Source: Streptomyces kaniharaensis
Lineage (GTDB): Bacteria; Actinomycetota; Actinomycetes; Streptomycetales; Streptomycetaceae
DNA: 64,000 nt
Assembly (NCBI RefSeq): GCF_009569385.1
Contig: NZ_WBOF01000001.1
Coordinates: 4,561,001 to 4,625,000, forward strand
Direction of reading: 5' to 3'
The first letter of the stretch is position 1, and every line of letters begins with the position of its first letter. The position numbers and the translations under genes were made by a program. The notes beneath the pieces are model-generated. The model was given only the letters and a program-made list of their open reading frames with translations, searched no databases and was not told the origin of the DNA. Shown one piece after another: positions 52,785 to 61,425 of the stretch.

Positions 52785-53433
52785 CAGCACGCCACCGATC
52801 CGCGTCCTGCTGGTCGACGACCACCAGGTCGTCCGGCGCGGTCTGCGCACCTTCCTGGAGGTGCAGGACGACATCGAGGTGGTCGGCGAGGCCGCCGACG
52901 GGGCGGAGGGCGTCGACCGCGCCCGGGAGCTCGACCCCGACGTCGTCCTGATGGACCTCAAGATGCCCGGCGTCGACGGCATCGAGGCGCTGCGCACCCT
53001 CAAGGGGGAGGGCAGCCGGGCCAGGATCCTGATCGTCACCAGCTTCACCGAGCACCGCACGATGGTCCCCGCCCTGCGGGCCGGTGCCGCCGGGTACGTG
53101 TACAAGGACGTCGATCCCGAGGCCCTGGCCGGTGCCATCCGCTCGGTCCACGCCGGACACGTCCTGCTCCAGCCCGAACTCGCGGAGGCCCTGCTCTCCG
53201 AAGACGGCCCCCGCGCCCCCCAGGGCCGCGGCGGCACCCTGACCGAGCGCGAGCGCGAGGTGCTCGGGCACATCGCCGACGGCCGCTCGAACCGGGAGAT
53301 CGCGCGGAGCCTGAACCTGTCGGAGAAGACGGTGAAGACGCACGTGTCGAACATCCTGATGAAGCTGGACCTGGCGGACCGTACGCAAGCCGCCCTCTGG
53401 GCCGTCCGGCACGGCGAGGCCCGGGAGAGGTAG
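52777..53433 (+). CDS. NarL/LuxR family response regulator
   Basis: A 218-residue regulator. The receiver domain has Asp14-Asp15, the phosphorylation site Asp60 (LMDLKMPG), Thr/Ser in VTSF and Lys in YKD. The LuxR HTH lies at about 148-210 (LTEREREVLGHIADGRSNREIARSLNLSEKTVKTHVSNI pattern). The GTG start has GGAGG upstream and overlaps the kinase gene. It is the partner of that kinase. Target genes are unknown. Confidence 0.95.
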   Translation: MPDSTPPIRVLLVDDHQVVRRGLRTFLEVQDDIEVVGEAADGAEGVDRARELDPDVVLMDLKMPGVDGIEALRTLKGEGSRARILIVTSFTEHRTMVPALRAGAAGYVYKDVDPEALAGAIRSVHAGHVLLQPELAEALLSEDGPRAPQGRGGTLTEREREVLGHIADGRSNREIARSLNLSEKTVKTHVSNILMKLDLADRTQAALWAVRHGEARER

Positions 53434-53614
53434 CGCGCTCGGGGCGTACGTGGCTCTCGCGGGCGCTGTGCCGTTCGGCAGGTATTCGGGCGGGGCGGGC
53501 GTCAGGCGGGGTCTGTGCGTGGGTCGTTCGGCAGGGGTCGGGCCGCACGGAGGTGACGGGCCGTCAGGGCGGTGTGCCAGGCTGAGCGCCGACATCGATC
53601 TTCGGGGAGGCCGG

Positions 53615-54451
53615 ATGAACGCGCCACGCAGTGAGTACGGGCCCGTCGTGCTCGCCAACGGGCTGGAGTTGACGTACCGCCTGTTCGAGCGGGCCAGGCA
53701 CCTGGGCCTGGTGCCGCCACCGGACGTCGAGGACCGGCGGTGGTCCCGGGCGGTGGTGGAGCCGCTGCTGGAGCGCCGTGCGGAGATCGGCGCCGCCCTG
53801 GCGGCTGACGCCGCCGAGCGGGCCGCGAAGCTGGCGCGGGAGACCGCCCGGGAGCGGGAGGCCTACGGCCCGGAAGTGCTGCGCCGCCGGCTCGGGCTGG
53901 TGCGCTGGCAGTTCGACGAGGCCAGGGAGCGCGGGCTGATCCCCGAGCCCGACACCGACGGCCACGCCTGGTCGGCCGCCGTCGAGGCCGAGCTGCGGGC
54001 CCGTGCCGCCGAGATCACGGCCGCGCTGGGCGCCGTCCCCCGGGTCGGGGCGAGCAAGGCGGCCCTCGTCCTGGGCCACGCCACCGGCCTGCCGGTCGCG
54101 GCCGAGGACGTCCGGCGGCTCGCCGAGGCGGGCATACTCCGGGCCTCCGGCGAGTTCCGGGGCCATCCCACGTACAGCCGGGAGACCCTGGCGGCGGTGC
54201 CGGAGGCCGCGGTCGAGGAGGTCGTCACCGACCGTCTGCGCCGGGCCGAGGCGGAGGCGGAGGCCGCCGCCGAGGCCCTGCGGCACCGGCTGGCCGAGAG
54301 CCTGTCGGCGGAGGAGGCGGCCGAGGAGCTGGGCTGGTCCGTCCGCCGCCTGGCGGCGGTCACGGAGAAGGGCGGCCTGACCCGCGGGCCTGACGGCCGG
54401 TACGAGCGTGCGGAGGTGATGGCGCTGGCCGCGGCCGACCCATGGCGGTAG
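53615..54451 (+). CDS. Unknown protein with two 55-residue internal repeats
   Basis: A 278-residue, mostly helical, highly charged protein. Residues 8-62 and 84-138 are clear repeats: both begin YGP, share a helix with ARxxGLxPxPD, a Trp-Ser and AAL. The middle (about 148-195) and the end (about 240-275, LSAEEAAEELGWSVRRLAAV) look like helix-turn-helix modules. I recognise no named family. GGGGAGG four bases before the ATG fixes the start. It may bind DNA. It is downstream of the response regulator but separated by 181 bases. Confidence 0.72.
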   Translation: MNAPRSEYGPVVLANGLELTYRLFERARHLGLVPPPDVEDRRWSRAVVEPLLERRAEIGAALAADAAERAAKLARETAREREAYGPEVLRRRLGLVRWQFDEARERGLIPEPDTDGHAWSAAVEAELRARAAEITAALGAVPRVGASKAALVLGHATGLPVAAEDVRRLAEAGILRASGEFRGHPTYSRETLAAVPEAAVEEVVTDRLRRAEAEAEAAAEALRHRLAESLSAEEAAEELGWSVRRLAAVTEKGGLTRGPDGRYERAEVMALAAADPWR

Positions 54452-54548
54452 GCGGCCCGGGCACCGCATGACGCCGGGCCCGCCGGGTGCGCCCGGCCGC
54501 ATCCGCAGGGTGCTCGTCCCGGCGGAGCGGCCGGAGGGCCACCGGGCG

Positions 54549-55352
54549 TCAGCGGTCCTCGCGTTCGTCGACGAGCGCGTTGTAGGCGGCCACCTGGGCG
54601 CGGCGGGCGGTGCGCCACAGCGGGGCGAGGACGGACTGACGTGCGGCCATCTCCGAGGCGCTGACGGCGGCGCCGTGGCCGCCGGAGGCGATCGACAGGA
54701 GGGCGGACACCTGGCGGGCCGACTCCAGCACGCGGACGGCGCGGGGCGGGTAACCGGGGGCGAGCAGTTCGGCGTGGCCCCGCCGGCGGTACGCGTCCAG
54801 CGAGCGCAGCGCCTCCGGTCCGGCGCCGGCCACGTCGAGCCGGGTGAGCAGGACGGTCGCCTCGCGCAGCCCGTCGGCGAGCTCGCGTTCGGCCTCGTGC
54901 AGCGACGGCACGTCCGCCGGCGGTGCGTCCTCGATCGCCGAGCAGCGCCACAGCACCGTCGCCGAACGGTCCCCGGCCGGGCCGAACACCTCGACCTCCG
55001 GCACCAGCCCGAGTGGCACGCCCACCGCGAGGACGGCCTCGCCCGCGCCCATCGCGCGCTCGTTGAAGGGCGCCGGGCCGGTCAGCCCGAGGGGGTGTCC
55101 GGCGGAGGGCAGCGCCAGGCGCAGGCCCTGCACGCCGAGCACCCGAAGCCGACCCAGGGCCCAAGTGAGCCCGTGCTGCTCGCCCGGTGCGTCCCCGGGC
55201 AGGCCGGTCACGCGATGGCTCTCGTCGTCGCCGAGGACGGCCGCGGCGGCGTTGTCGGGCGGGACCAGTCCGGCGAGCAGGGCGTTGCCCCACGCGGTCA
55301 GCCGCCCCGAGCGGGGCTCTTCGTACGGATTGTCGGCAGGAGTCGGGAGCAT
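54549..55352 (-). CDS. Conserved protein of unknown function
   Basis: A 267-residue soluble protein without recognised motif. It has an N-terminal WGNALLAGL, a central beta-rich part and a helical end rich in Ala and Arg. Codon use is like that of its neighbours, so it is a real gene. The start is ATG 55352: a TAGGCT -10 ends six bases before it. It is divergent from the ABC ATPase gene. Confidence 0.75.
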   Translation of the reverse strand: MLPTPADNPYEEPRSGRLTAWGNALLAGLVPPDNAAAAVLGDDESHRVTGLPGDAPGEQHGLTWALGRLRVLGVQGLRLALPSAGHPLGLTGPAPFNERAMGAGEAVLAVGVPLGLVPEVEVFGPAGDRSATVLWRCSAIEDAPPADVPSLHEAERELADGLREATVLLTRLDVAGAGPEALRSLDAYRRRGHAELLAPGYPPRAVRVLESARQVSALLSIASGGHGAAVSASEMAARQSVLAPLWRTARRAQVAAYNALVDEREDR

Positions 55353-55358
55353 CCGGCC

Positions 55359-55364
55359 AGCCTA
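55359..55364 (-). promoter_or_regulatory. -10 box of leaderless gene
   Basis: Minus-strand TAGGCT, six bases, then ATG 55352. Confidence 0.55.
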
Positions 55365-55499
55365 CGGAATCGGCGGTCATCCGCGTGGCGTAGGTTTGCC
55401 CATGCGTGTGCGGCGCACCCACCCGTGCCCACCGGCTGCCGGAGTAGGCTCGCCGCCCGCACCCGACGGCCGAGATTTTGTATTGGGGAAGGCGTAGGC

Positions 55500-56291
55500 A
55501 TGAGCGACGTGCTGGAGCTGGTGGACGTATCCGTGGTCCGGGAAGGGCGCGCGCTGGTCGACCAGGTCTCGTGGTCCATCTCCGAGGGCGAGCGTTGGGT
55601 CATCCTGGGCCCCAACGGCGCCGGGAAGACCACCCTGCTGCAGATCGCCGCCACCTACCTGTTCCCGACCGCGGGCAAGGTCTCGGTGCTCGGCGAGAAG
55701 CTGGGCGAGGTCGACGTCTTCGAACTGCGCTCCCGGATCGGCCTGGCCGGCGCCGCGATGTTCGACAAGCTGCCGGCCGAGCAGACGGTGCTGCAGACCG
55801 TGCTGACCGCCGCCTACGGCATGACGGTCAGCTGGCAGGAGACCTACGAGCAGTCGGACGAGTCCCGCGCGCTCGCGCTGCTGGACCGCCTCGGCATGGC
55901 CAAGCTCACCGCCCGCAAGTTCGGCACCCTGTCCGAGGGCGAGCGCAAGCGCACCCTGATCGCCCGCGCCCTGATGACCGACCCGGAGCTGCTGCTGCTG
56001 GACGAGCCGGCCGCCGGTCTGGACCTCGGCGGCCGCGAGGACCTGGTCCGCCGCCTCGGCGCGCTGGCCCAGGACGAGTTCGCGCCGGCGATGGCGATGG
56101 TGACCCACCACGTCGAGGAGATCGCCCCCGGCTTCACCCACGTCCTGATGATCCGCCAGGGCAAGGTGCTGGCCGCCGGCCCGATCGACACCGAGCTGAC
56201 CGCCCGGAACCTGTCGAAGTGCTTCGGCCTGCCGCTGACCCTGGAGCGCCACGGTGACCGCTGGTCGGCGCAGGGTCTGCCGCTGGGCTGA
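55500..56291 (+). CDS. ABC transporter ATP-binding protein
   Basis: A 263-residue ATPase with Walker A GPNGAGKTT (about 36), Q-loop region, signature LSEGERKR, Walker B LLLLDEPAAGLD and the switch His in MVTHH. There is no permease gene beside it. This stand-alone form resembles the ModF/YlmA-type ATPases. A -10-like TAGGCT lies at 55445-55450, giving a leader of about 45 bases; GGGGAAGG lies nine bases before the ATG. The substrate or partner is unknown. Confidence 0.92.
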   Translation: MSDVLELVDVSVVREGRALVDQVSWSISEGERWVILGPNGAGKTTLLQIAATYLFPTAGKVSVLGEKLGEVDVFELRSRIGLAGAAMFDKLPAEQTVLQTVLTAAYGMTVSWQETYEQSDESRALALLDRLGMAKLTARKFGTLSEGERKRTLIARALMTDPELLLLDEPAAGLDLGGREDLVRRLGALAQDEFAPAMAMVTHHVEEIAPGFTHVLMIRQGKVLAAGPIDTELTARNLSKCFGLPLTLERHGDRWSAQGLPLG

Positions 56292-56398
56292 GCCCCCGTC
56301 AGGCCGCCGTCCCGCACGCCGCCGGAACCGGTCGCACGCGCGACCGGTTTCCGCCCCTCGACCTGCGGGAACTGTCCGCCACGAAGGCCCTTCGTCCC

Positions 56399-56404
56399 TA
56401 GGAT
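56399..56404 (+). promoter_or_regulatory. -10 box of leaderless nfeD-like gene
   Basis: TAGGAT, six bases, then GTG 56411. It drives the NfeD-SPFH pair. Confidence 0.6.
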
Positions 56405-56410
56405 GGACTC

Positions 56411-56833
56411 GTGGACAGCTGGATGTGGTGGCTCCTGGCCGCCGTCGGGCTCGGCATACCGCTGGTGCTCACCGCGATGCCGGAGTTCGCCATGTTCGCC
56501 GTCGGCGCGCTGGCCGCGGCCGGGGTGGCCGGGCTCGGGGCGGGGGTGGTCTGGCAGACCCTGACCTTCGTCGTGGTCTCGGTCGCCCAGTTGGTCGTCC
56601 TGCGCCCGATCGCCTACCGGGAACTCAAAAAGGGCCCGCACATCAAGATGGGCATCGAGGCGCTCCAGGGCGCCACCGCGGTCGTCGCGGAAACCGTCGA
56701 CGGGGAGGGCGGACGGATCAAGCTGAACGGCGAGATCTGGTCGGCCCGCGCGCTCAACCCGGGCAGCGTGTACCAGCCGGGGCAGCAGGTCGACGTCGTC
56801 GAAATCCAGGGCGCGACCGCCCTGGTCGTCTAG
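56411..56833 (+). CDS. NfeD family protein
   Basis: A 140-residue protein with two or three membrane helices (residues about 3-70) and a C-terminal OB-fold (GATAVVAETVDGEGGRIKLNGEIWSARALN). This is the short NfeD form. NfeD proteins pair with SPFH scaffolds, here encoded ten bases downstream. Confidence 0.9.
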   Translation: MDSWMWWLLAAVGLGIPLVLTAMPEFAMFAVGALAAAGVAGLGAGVVWQTLTFVVVSVAQLVVLRPIAYRELKKGPHIKMGIEALQGATAVVAETVDGEGGRIKLNGEIWSARALNPGSVYQPGQQVDVVEIQGATALVV

Positions 56834-56843
56834 GGGAGAGTCC

Positions 56844-57902
56844 GTGGAACCCGTCCTTATCGTTTTGGTCGTCCTGGTCGTGGTGGCCTTCATCGCGCTG
56901 ATCAAGACGATCCAGGTCATCCCGCAAGCCAGCGCCGCGATCGTGGAGCGCTTCGGCCGCTACACCCGGACGCTCAACGCAGGCCTGAACATCGTCGTCC
57001 CGTTCATCGACCGGGTGCGCAACCGGATCGACCTGCGCGAGCAGGTCGTGCCGTTCCCGCCCCAGCCGGTGATCACCCAGGACAACCTGGTCGTCAACAT
57101 CGACACCGTCATCTACTACCAGGTCACCGACCCCCGCGCGGCCACCTACGAGGTCGCCAGCTACATCCAGGCGATCGAGCAGCTGACCGTCACCACGCTG
57201 CGCAACATCATCGGCTCGATGGACCTCGAATCCACCCTGACCTCGCGCGAGGTCATCAACGCCGGCCTGCGCGGCGTCCTGGACGAGGCCACCGGCAAGT
57301 GGGGCATCCGGGTCAACCGCGTCGAGCTGAAGGCGATCGAGCCGCCGACCTCCATCCAGGACTCGATGGAGAAGCAGATGCGCGCCGACCGTGACAAGCG
57401 CGCCGCGATCCTCACCGCCGAGGGCCAGCGCCAGGCGCAGATCCTCAAGGCCGAGGGTGAGAAGCAGGCCGAGGTGCTCAAGGCCGAGGGTGAGGCCCAG
57501 GCCGCGGTGCTGCGCGCCGACGGTGAGGCGGCGGCGATCCGGACGGTCTTCGAGGCGATCCACGACGGCGACGCCGACCAGAAGCTGCTCGCCTACCAGT
57601 ACCTGCAGACCCTGCCCGAGCTGGCCAAGGGTGACTCCAACAAGCTGTGGATCATCCCGAGCGAGGTCGGCGACGCGCTCAAGGGCCTCGGCGGCGCGTT
57701 CAACGGCCTGACCGGCAACGGCGGGGTGAACGGCGGCGCGGTCGCGGCCCCGAGCATTCCGGCGCCGGCTTCTTCGGCCCCGTCGGCCACCCAGGTGCCG
57801 CTCGACCCGGCGGCCGGCCCGCGCCCGGTGGACACCGAGAAGGGCGCCGCCCGCCCCCGGGCGGACCAGGGCCGCGAGTACCGCGAGATCGACCCGGAGT
57901 GA
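56844..57902 (+). CDS. SPFH/Band 7 (stomatin-like) membrane protein
   Basis: A 352-residue protein with one N-terminal membrane helix (3-22), an SPFH domain (about 25-190, VIPQASAAIVERFGRY and EPPTSIQDSMEKQM), then a coiled region with three 11-residue-like repeats (ILKAEGEKQAE, VLKAEGEAQAA, VLRADGEAAAI), and a disordered Pro/Ala tail. It should form oligomers that organise membrane patches. With NfeD it makes the usual two-gene unit. Confidence 0.93.
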   Translation: MEPVLIVLVVLVVVAFIALIKTIQVIPQASAAIVERFGRYTRTLNAGLNIVVPFIDRVRNRIDLREQVVPFPPQPVITQDNLVVNIDTVIYYQVTDPRAATYEVASYIQAIEQLTVTTLRNIIGSMDLESTLTSREVINAGLRGVLDEATGKWGIRVNRVELKAIEPPTSIQDSMEKQMRADRDKRAAILTAEGQRQAQILKAEGEKQAEVLKAEGEAQAAVLRADGEAAAIRTVFEAIHDGDADQKLLAYQYLQTLPELAKGDSNKLWIIPSEVGDALKGLGGAFNGLTGNGGVNGGAVAAPSIPAPASSAPSATQVPLDPAAGPRPVDTEKGAARPRADQGREYREIDPE

Positions 57903-57923
57903 CCGGCTGAACGTTCCGGCCCA

Positions 57924-57964
57924 GGGGCCCGCCGCCGTACGCGAGACGTACGCCGGCGGGCCCC
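57924..57964 (+). terminator. Hairpin terminator of NfeD-SPFH operon
   Basis: GGGGCCCGCCG (57924-57934) pairs with CGGCGGGCCCC (57954-57964); the loop contains GTACG/CGTAC that can extend it. Confidence 0.78.
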
Positions 57965-58074
57965 CTGCGTCCGGGACGAACGTTTCGCATCGTGGTCGGC
58001 CCTGGTCCGGTCGGCGGACCGTCCGGCATGATCCTCTCGGACGGGACGGACAGGACCGAGAGGAGAGGTGACCC

Positions 58075-58833
58075 ATGACGCTCTGGGAGGCGATCGCCGT
58101 CCTGGTGGCGGGCGTCGGTGCCGGGATGATCAACGTGATCGTCGGCTCCGGCACCCTGATCACCTTCCCGGTGCTGCTCGCCGTCGGCATCCCGCCGGTC
58201 ACCGCCAACGTCTCCAACTCCTTCGGCCTGGTGCCGGGTTCGCTCAGCGGCGTGATCGGCTACCGCCGCGAGCTGGCCGGCCAGCGCCGCCGCCTGCTGC
58301 GCCTGGGCAGTGCCTCGCTGCTCGGCGGTCTGGTCGGCGCGATGCTGCTGATCACCCTGCCGAGCGGCGCCTTCGACGCGATCGTCCCGGTGCTGATCCT
58401 GCTGGCCCTCGTCCTCGTGGTGATCCAGCCGAAGGTGGCCAGGGCCGTCGCCGCCCGCCGGCACCCCGACGGGGACCCGGACGGCAGCCTGGTGCTGCTC
58501 GGCGGCGTCTTCCTCACCGGCGTCTACGGCGGGTACTTCGGCGCCGCGCAGGGCGTCCTGCTGATGGCGCTGATGGGCATGCTGCTCCAGGAGGACCTCC
58601 AGCGGATCAACGCCGTGAAGAACGCGCTCGCCATGACCGTCAACGCCGTCGCCGCGCTCTTCTTCCTGTTCACCGCGACGGTGAACTGGGCCGCAGCCGG
58701 GCTGATCGCGGCGGGCTCGCTGGTAGGCGGTCTGCTCGGCGCCAAGGTCGGCCGCCGCCTTCCGCCGGCCGTGCTGCGCGGGGTCATCGTGGTGGTGGGC
58801 CTGGCGGCCGTCACCAAGCTGTTGATGAGTTGA
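58075..58833 (+). CDS. TauE/SafE family permease
   Basis: A 252-residue membrane protein with about eight helices and the family's duplicated glycine-rich start (GVGAGMINVIVGSGTLITFP, then FLTGVYGGYFGAAQGVLLM). Family members export sulfite, sulfonates or related anions. Ribosome site GAGAGGAGAGG lies close upstream. The substrate is unknown. Confidence 0.88.
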   Translation: MTLWEAIAVLVAGVGAGMINVIVGSGTLITFPVLLAVGIPPVTANVSNSFGLVPGSLSGVIGYRRELAGQRRRLLRLGSASLLGGLVGAMLLITLPSGAFDAIVPVLILLALVLVVIQPKVARAVAARRHPDGDPDGSLVLLGGVFLTGVYGGYFGAAQGVLLMALMGMLLQEDLQRINAVKNALAMTVNAVAALFFLFTATVNWAAAGLIAAGSLVGGLLGAKVGRRLPPAVLRGVIVVVGLAAVTKLLMS

Positions 58834-58868
58834 ACGTCTGTCAGAAGATCCGAGTGGAGGAGCGCGTC

Positions 58869-59048
58869 ATGGCCCTGGAGATGCGCGAGACCTGCGAGCG
58901 CTGCGAGGTGTCGCTCACCGCGGACGGCCCCGCCTCGATATGTTCCTACGAGTGCACCTTCTGCCCGGACTGCACCGATGCCATGGCGGCCACCTGCCCC
59001 AACCGCGGTGGCGAGCTGGTGACCCGCCCGCGCCGGAAGGCCGCCTGA
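58869..59048 (+). CDS. DUF1272 small cysteine-rich protein
   Basis: A 59-residue protein with CERCEVSL, CSYECTFCPDC and CPNRGGELV: eight cysteines in a probable two-zinc fold typical of DUF1272. GGAGGAG lies seven bases before the ATG. It is 35 bases after the permease gene and likely co-transcribed. Function unknown. Confidence 0.9.
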   Translation: MALEMRETCERCEVSLTADGPASICSYECTFCPDCTDAMAATCPNRGGELVTRPRRKAA

Positions 59049-59086
59049 CCCGCACCCCGACCCGACGACGCACCGGGAGCGCTTCG

Positions 59087-59392
59087 ATGAGCAGCAGAGC
59101 ACGGCTGAGCGAGGACGAGATCACGGCGGCCCTGGCCGCGCTTCCGCAGTGGTCCCGGGAGGGCGACAGCATCGCCCGCACCGCCGATGCCCCCGACTTC
59201 CCGGCAGCCGTCCGGGTGGTCGTCGCCGTCGCCGAACAGGCCGAGGCGCTGGACCACCACCCCGACATCGACATCCGCTGGCGCACCCTGCGCTTCGTCC
59301 TCTCCACCCACAGCGCCGGCGGGCTCACCGGCCTGGACTTCACCATGGCCGCCCGGATCGACGAGGCCCTGCGCGCCGAGTCCGCCGCCTGA
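59087..59392 (+). CDS. 4a-hydroxytetrahydrobiopterin dehydratase (PCD/DCoH)
   Basis: A 101-residue pterin carbinolamine dehydratase. It has the active-site motif LDHHPDIDIRW (about residues 52-62) with the His pair and later His-Ser (LSTHSAGGLT). It recycles oxidised pterins, or acts in cofactor-related chemistry. It lies 38 bases after the DUF1272 gene. Confidence 0.92.
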   Translation: MSSRARLSEDEITAALAALPQWSREGDSIARTADAPDFPAAVRVVVAVAEQAEALDHHPDIDIRWRTLRFVLSTHSAGGLTGLDFTMAARIDEALRAESAA

Positions 59393-59470
59393 CGGAGGCC
59401 GGAGCAGGGCACTCCGGCGAGCGTGAGATGCTGACTGCCGCAGTGCAGGCGGCGCGGGAGGACGGAACGG

Positions 59471-61363
59471 ATGGCGCAGGAGCCCTTCGAAGACGCCCAG
59501 CAGCCGTGGTACCACCAGGCGCAGCAGCAGGACTGGCAGAACGGTGGGTACCACGAGCCCCAGCAGGTGCCGCAGTCGCACCAGCCGTATCAGGAGCAGT
59601 GGCAGACGACCGCCGGCTACGGCCAGGCCCAGGCCGAGTACGGGCAGACCGGGTACGGGCAGTCCGAGTACGGCCAGACCGGGTACGCGCAGGGCGAGTA
59701 CACGCAAGGCGGCTACGCCCAGGGCGGCTACGCCGAGGAGCAGCACCAGCCGTACTACCAGTACACGGACCCCGGGCAGCAGCAGTACGCGCAGTACGCC
59801 GTCCCGCAGCAGCCCGCGGGGGACGGCCTGTACGTCCCGGCGGGCGCGGAGTACTCGGCCGACGGGTACGTGCAGGCCGAGCCGGCCGAACCGGAGCCCG
59901 TCGTACCGCAGGAGCCGGAGGCACCGACCGCCCCCGAGCCCGCCACTTCGTCCCGCGGCGGCGCCCGCCGGGGTGCCGGTGACGGCAACGGGAGTTCCTC
60001 GCTCGCGGCCAAGGCCCGGGCCGCGGCCGACGCGGTCGTCTCCGGTGAGCACGTGCCCAGCCGGCGCGCGCTGCTGGTGCGCACCGGGGCCGGAGTCGCC
60101 GCGCTCGGTGTGCTCGTCGTGGCCGCTCTGACGGTGGGCGTCGAGGGAAGCGGCAGCGCGTCCACGGAGGCCGGCGGGGGCGGCGAGCCCGGCTTCACCG
60201 TCGCCCACACCAAGGCGTGGGCCGCGCAGCCCGCGGCGGCCGGGCAGCCGGGGGGCGATGACACGCTGGTCGGCAGCTGGCTGCTGGCCGACGCGGTGGT
60301 TCGGGCCGACGCCACCGGCGTGCGCGCGTACGACCTCGCGGCCGGCAAGCCCGTCTGGTCCGTCGAGCCGCCGGCCGCCGGGGCCGTGCCGTGCGGCCTG
60401 TCGACGGGCGTGAACCCGTCCGGCCTGGGCGCGGCGCTGTTCCGGCCGCAGGCCGACCCGAAGAGCCCGTGCACGCTGGTCGCGGCCGTGGACACCAAGA
60501 CCGGCAAGACCGCCTGGACGAAGAGCGTCTCGGACGCCAAGGGCGCCTACACCGCGCGGATCGGCGTCACCGAGGACAAGGTCATAGCCGTCGGCGACGA
60601 CCGCGCGATCGCCTGGGGGGCCGCCGACGGCAAGGACGTCTGGCAGTACACCGGACAGGGCAAGTTCTGCACGCTCTCCGGCGGCGTCACCGGCAAGACC
60701 GTGCTGGTCGCCTCCTCCTGCGCCGACTCGACCCCCGCCGACCAGGCCGTCGCGCTGAACACCGCGGACGGCAAGGTCAGCTGGTGGCGCGGCCTGAACA
60801 ACAAGCCGAAGACGGTGACGGTGCTCTCCGCCGAGCCCGCCGTCGTCCTCACCACCGGCGAGAAGCCGGCCAACGACCGGGTCTTCGCGTGGGGCGCGGG
60901 CGGCGACCCGGCCGCGGAGATCCCGGTCGTGGGCGACGGCGGCCGGCTGGACGTCGCCCACGGCACGTTTTCGGCCACACCCGGGGTGTTCTTCCAGGAC
61001 CGGACGATGGTCACCACGCTCGTCCCGTCGAACGGCGGCGGAGCGGTCGCCGCGGTCGGCTACGACCTCGACAGCGGCAAGCAGAGCTGGAAGGCCCCGG
61101 CCACCGAGAAGGGCGCGGTCCGGGCGGTCGCGGTCGACGGCGGCTCCCTGGTGCTCGCCGCCGACGAACGCCGCGACCAGCCCGCCCACCTCAGCCGCTT
61201 CTCGCTGACCGGCGGCCACGAGTCGACCGGCGGCAACTTCCCGCAGGGCACCGGCTCGCTGCTGATCTCCGGCCGGGTGCTGATCGGCGCCGGCAAGGTC
61301 CTCGTGATACCCGAGCACTCGGCCAACTTCGGCACGGCGGCCGGCTACCAGGCGAAGGGCTGA
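59471..61363 (+). CDS. Membrane-anchored PQQ-propeller protein with Gln/Tyr-rich N-terminus
   Basis: A 630-residue protein. Residues 1-150 are of low complexity, rich in Gln, Tyr and Gly, with repeats such as EYGQTGYGQ and QGGYAQGGYA. A linker of Pro/Glu and then Ala/Arg leads to one membrane helix at about 200-225. The outer domain (about 235-630) is a PQQ-like propeller, with blades showing AYDLAAGKPVWSVE, AVDTKTGKTAWTKS, ALNTADGKVSWWRG and GYDLDSGKQSWKAP. The N-terminus lies in the cytoplasm by topology and resembles phase-separating sequences. Propeller role is scaffold or sensor; no enzyme site is seen. Confidence 0.83.
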   Translation: MAQEPFEDAQQPWYHQAQQQDWQNGGYHEPQQVPQSHQPYQEQWQTTAGYGQAQAEYGQTGYGQSEYGQTGYAQGEYTQGGYAQGGYAEEQHQPYYQYTDPGQQQYAQYAVPQQPAGDGLYVPAGAEYSADGYVQAEPAEPEPVVPQEPEAPTAPEPATSSRGGARRGAGDGNGSSSLAAKARAAADAVVSGEHVPSRRALLVRTGAGVAALGVLVVAALTVGVEGSGSASTEAGGGGEPGFTVAHTKAWAAQPAAAGQPGGDDTLVGSWLLADAVVRADATGVRAYDLAAGKPVWSVEPPAAGAVPCGLSTGVNPSGLGAALFRPQADPKSPCTLVAAVDTKTGKTAWTKSVSDAKGAYTARIGVTEDKVIAVGDDRAIAWGAADGKDVWQYTGQGKFCTLSGGVTGKTVLVASSCADSTPADQAVALNTADGKVSWWRGLNNKPKTVTVLSAEPAVVLTTGEKPANDRVFAWGAGGDPAAEIPVVGDGGRLDVAHGTFSATPGVFFQDRTMVTTLVPSNGGGAVAAVGYDLDSGKQSWKAPATEKGAVRAVAVDGGSLVLAADERRDQPAHLSRFSLTGGHESTGGNFPQGTGSLLISGRVLIGAGKVLVIPEHSANFGTAAGYQAKG

Positions 61364-61399
61364 CCGAGGCGAAGGGCCGACCGAGGCGAGGGGCAGGCC
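61349..61399 (+). repeat. Three 17-bp tandem repeats at the gene end
   Basis: Units 61349-61365, 61366-61382 and 61383-61399 share GGCGAAGGGC-type cores (the third with GGCGAGGGGC) at a 17-base period. The first contains the stop codon of the propeller gene. Probably a small duplication. Confidence 0.65.
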
Positions 61400-61425
61400 G
61401 GCCGCCGATCCGGTTCGAGGCACCC

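Noticed and set aside
48704..52795. 1363-residue minus-strand open frame
   Set aside because: It runs opposite the FHA-ABC and histidine kinase genes, which have clear domains. It has no motif and a biased composition.
54452..54548. Terminator between the repeat protein and the convergent unknown gene
   Set aside because: Several GC-rich segments could pair, but none gives an uninterrupted stem.
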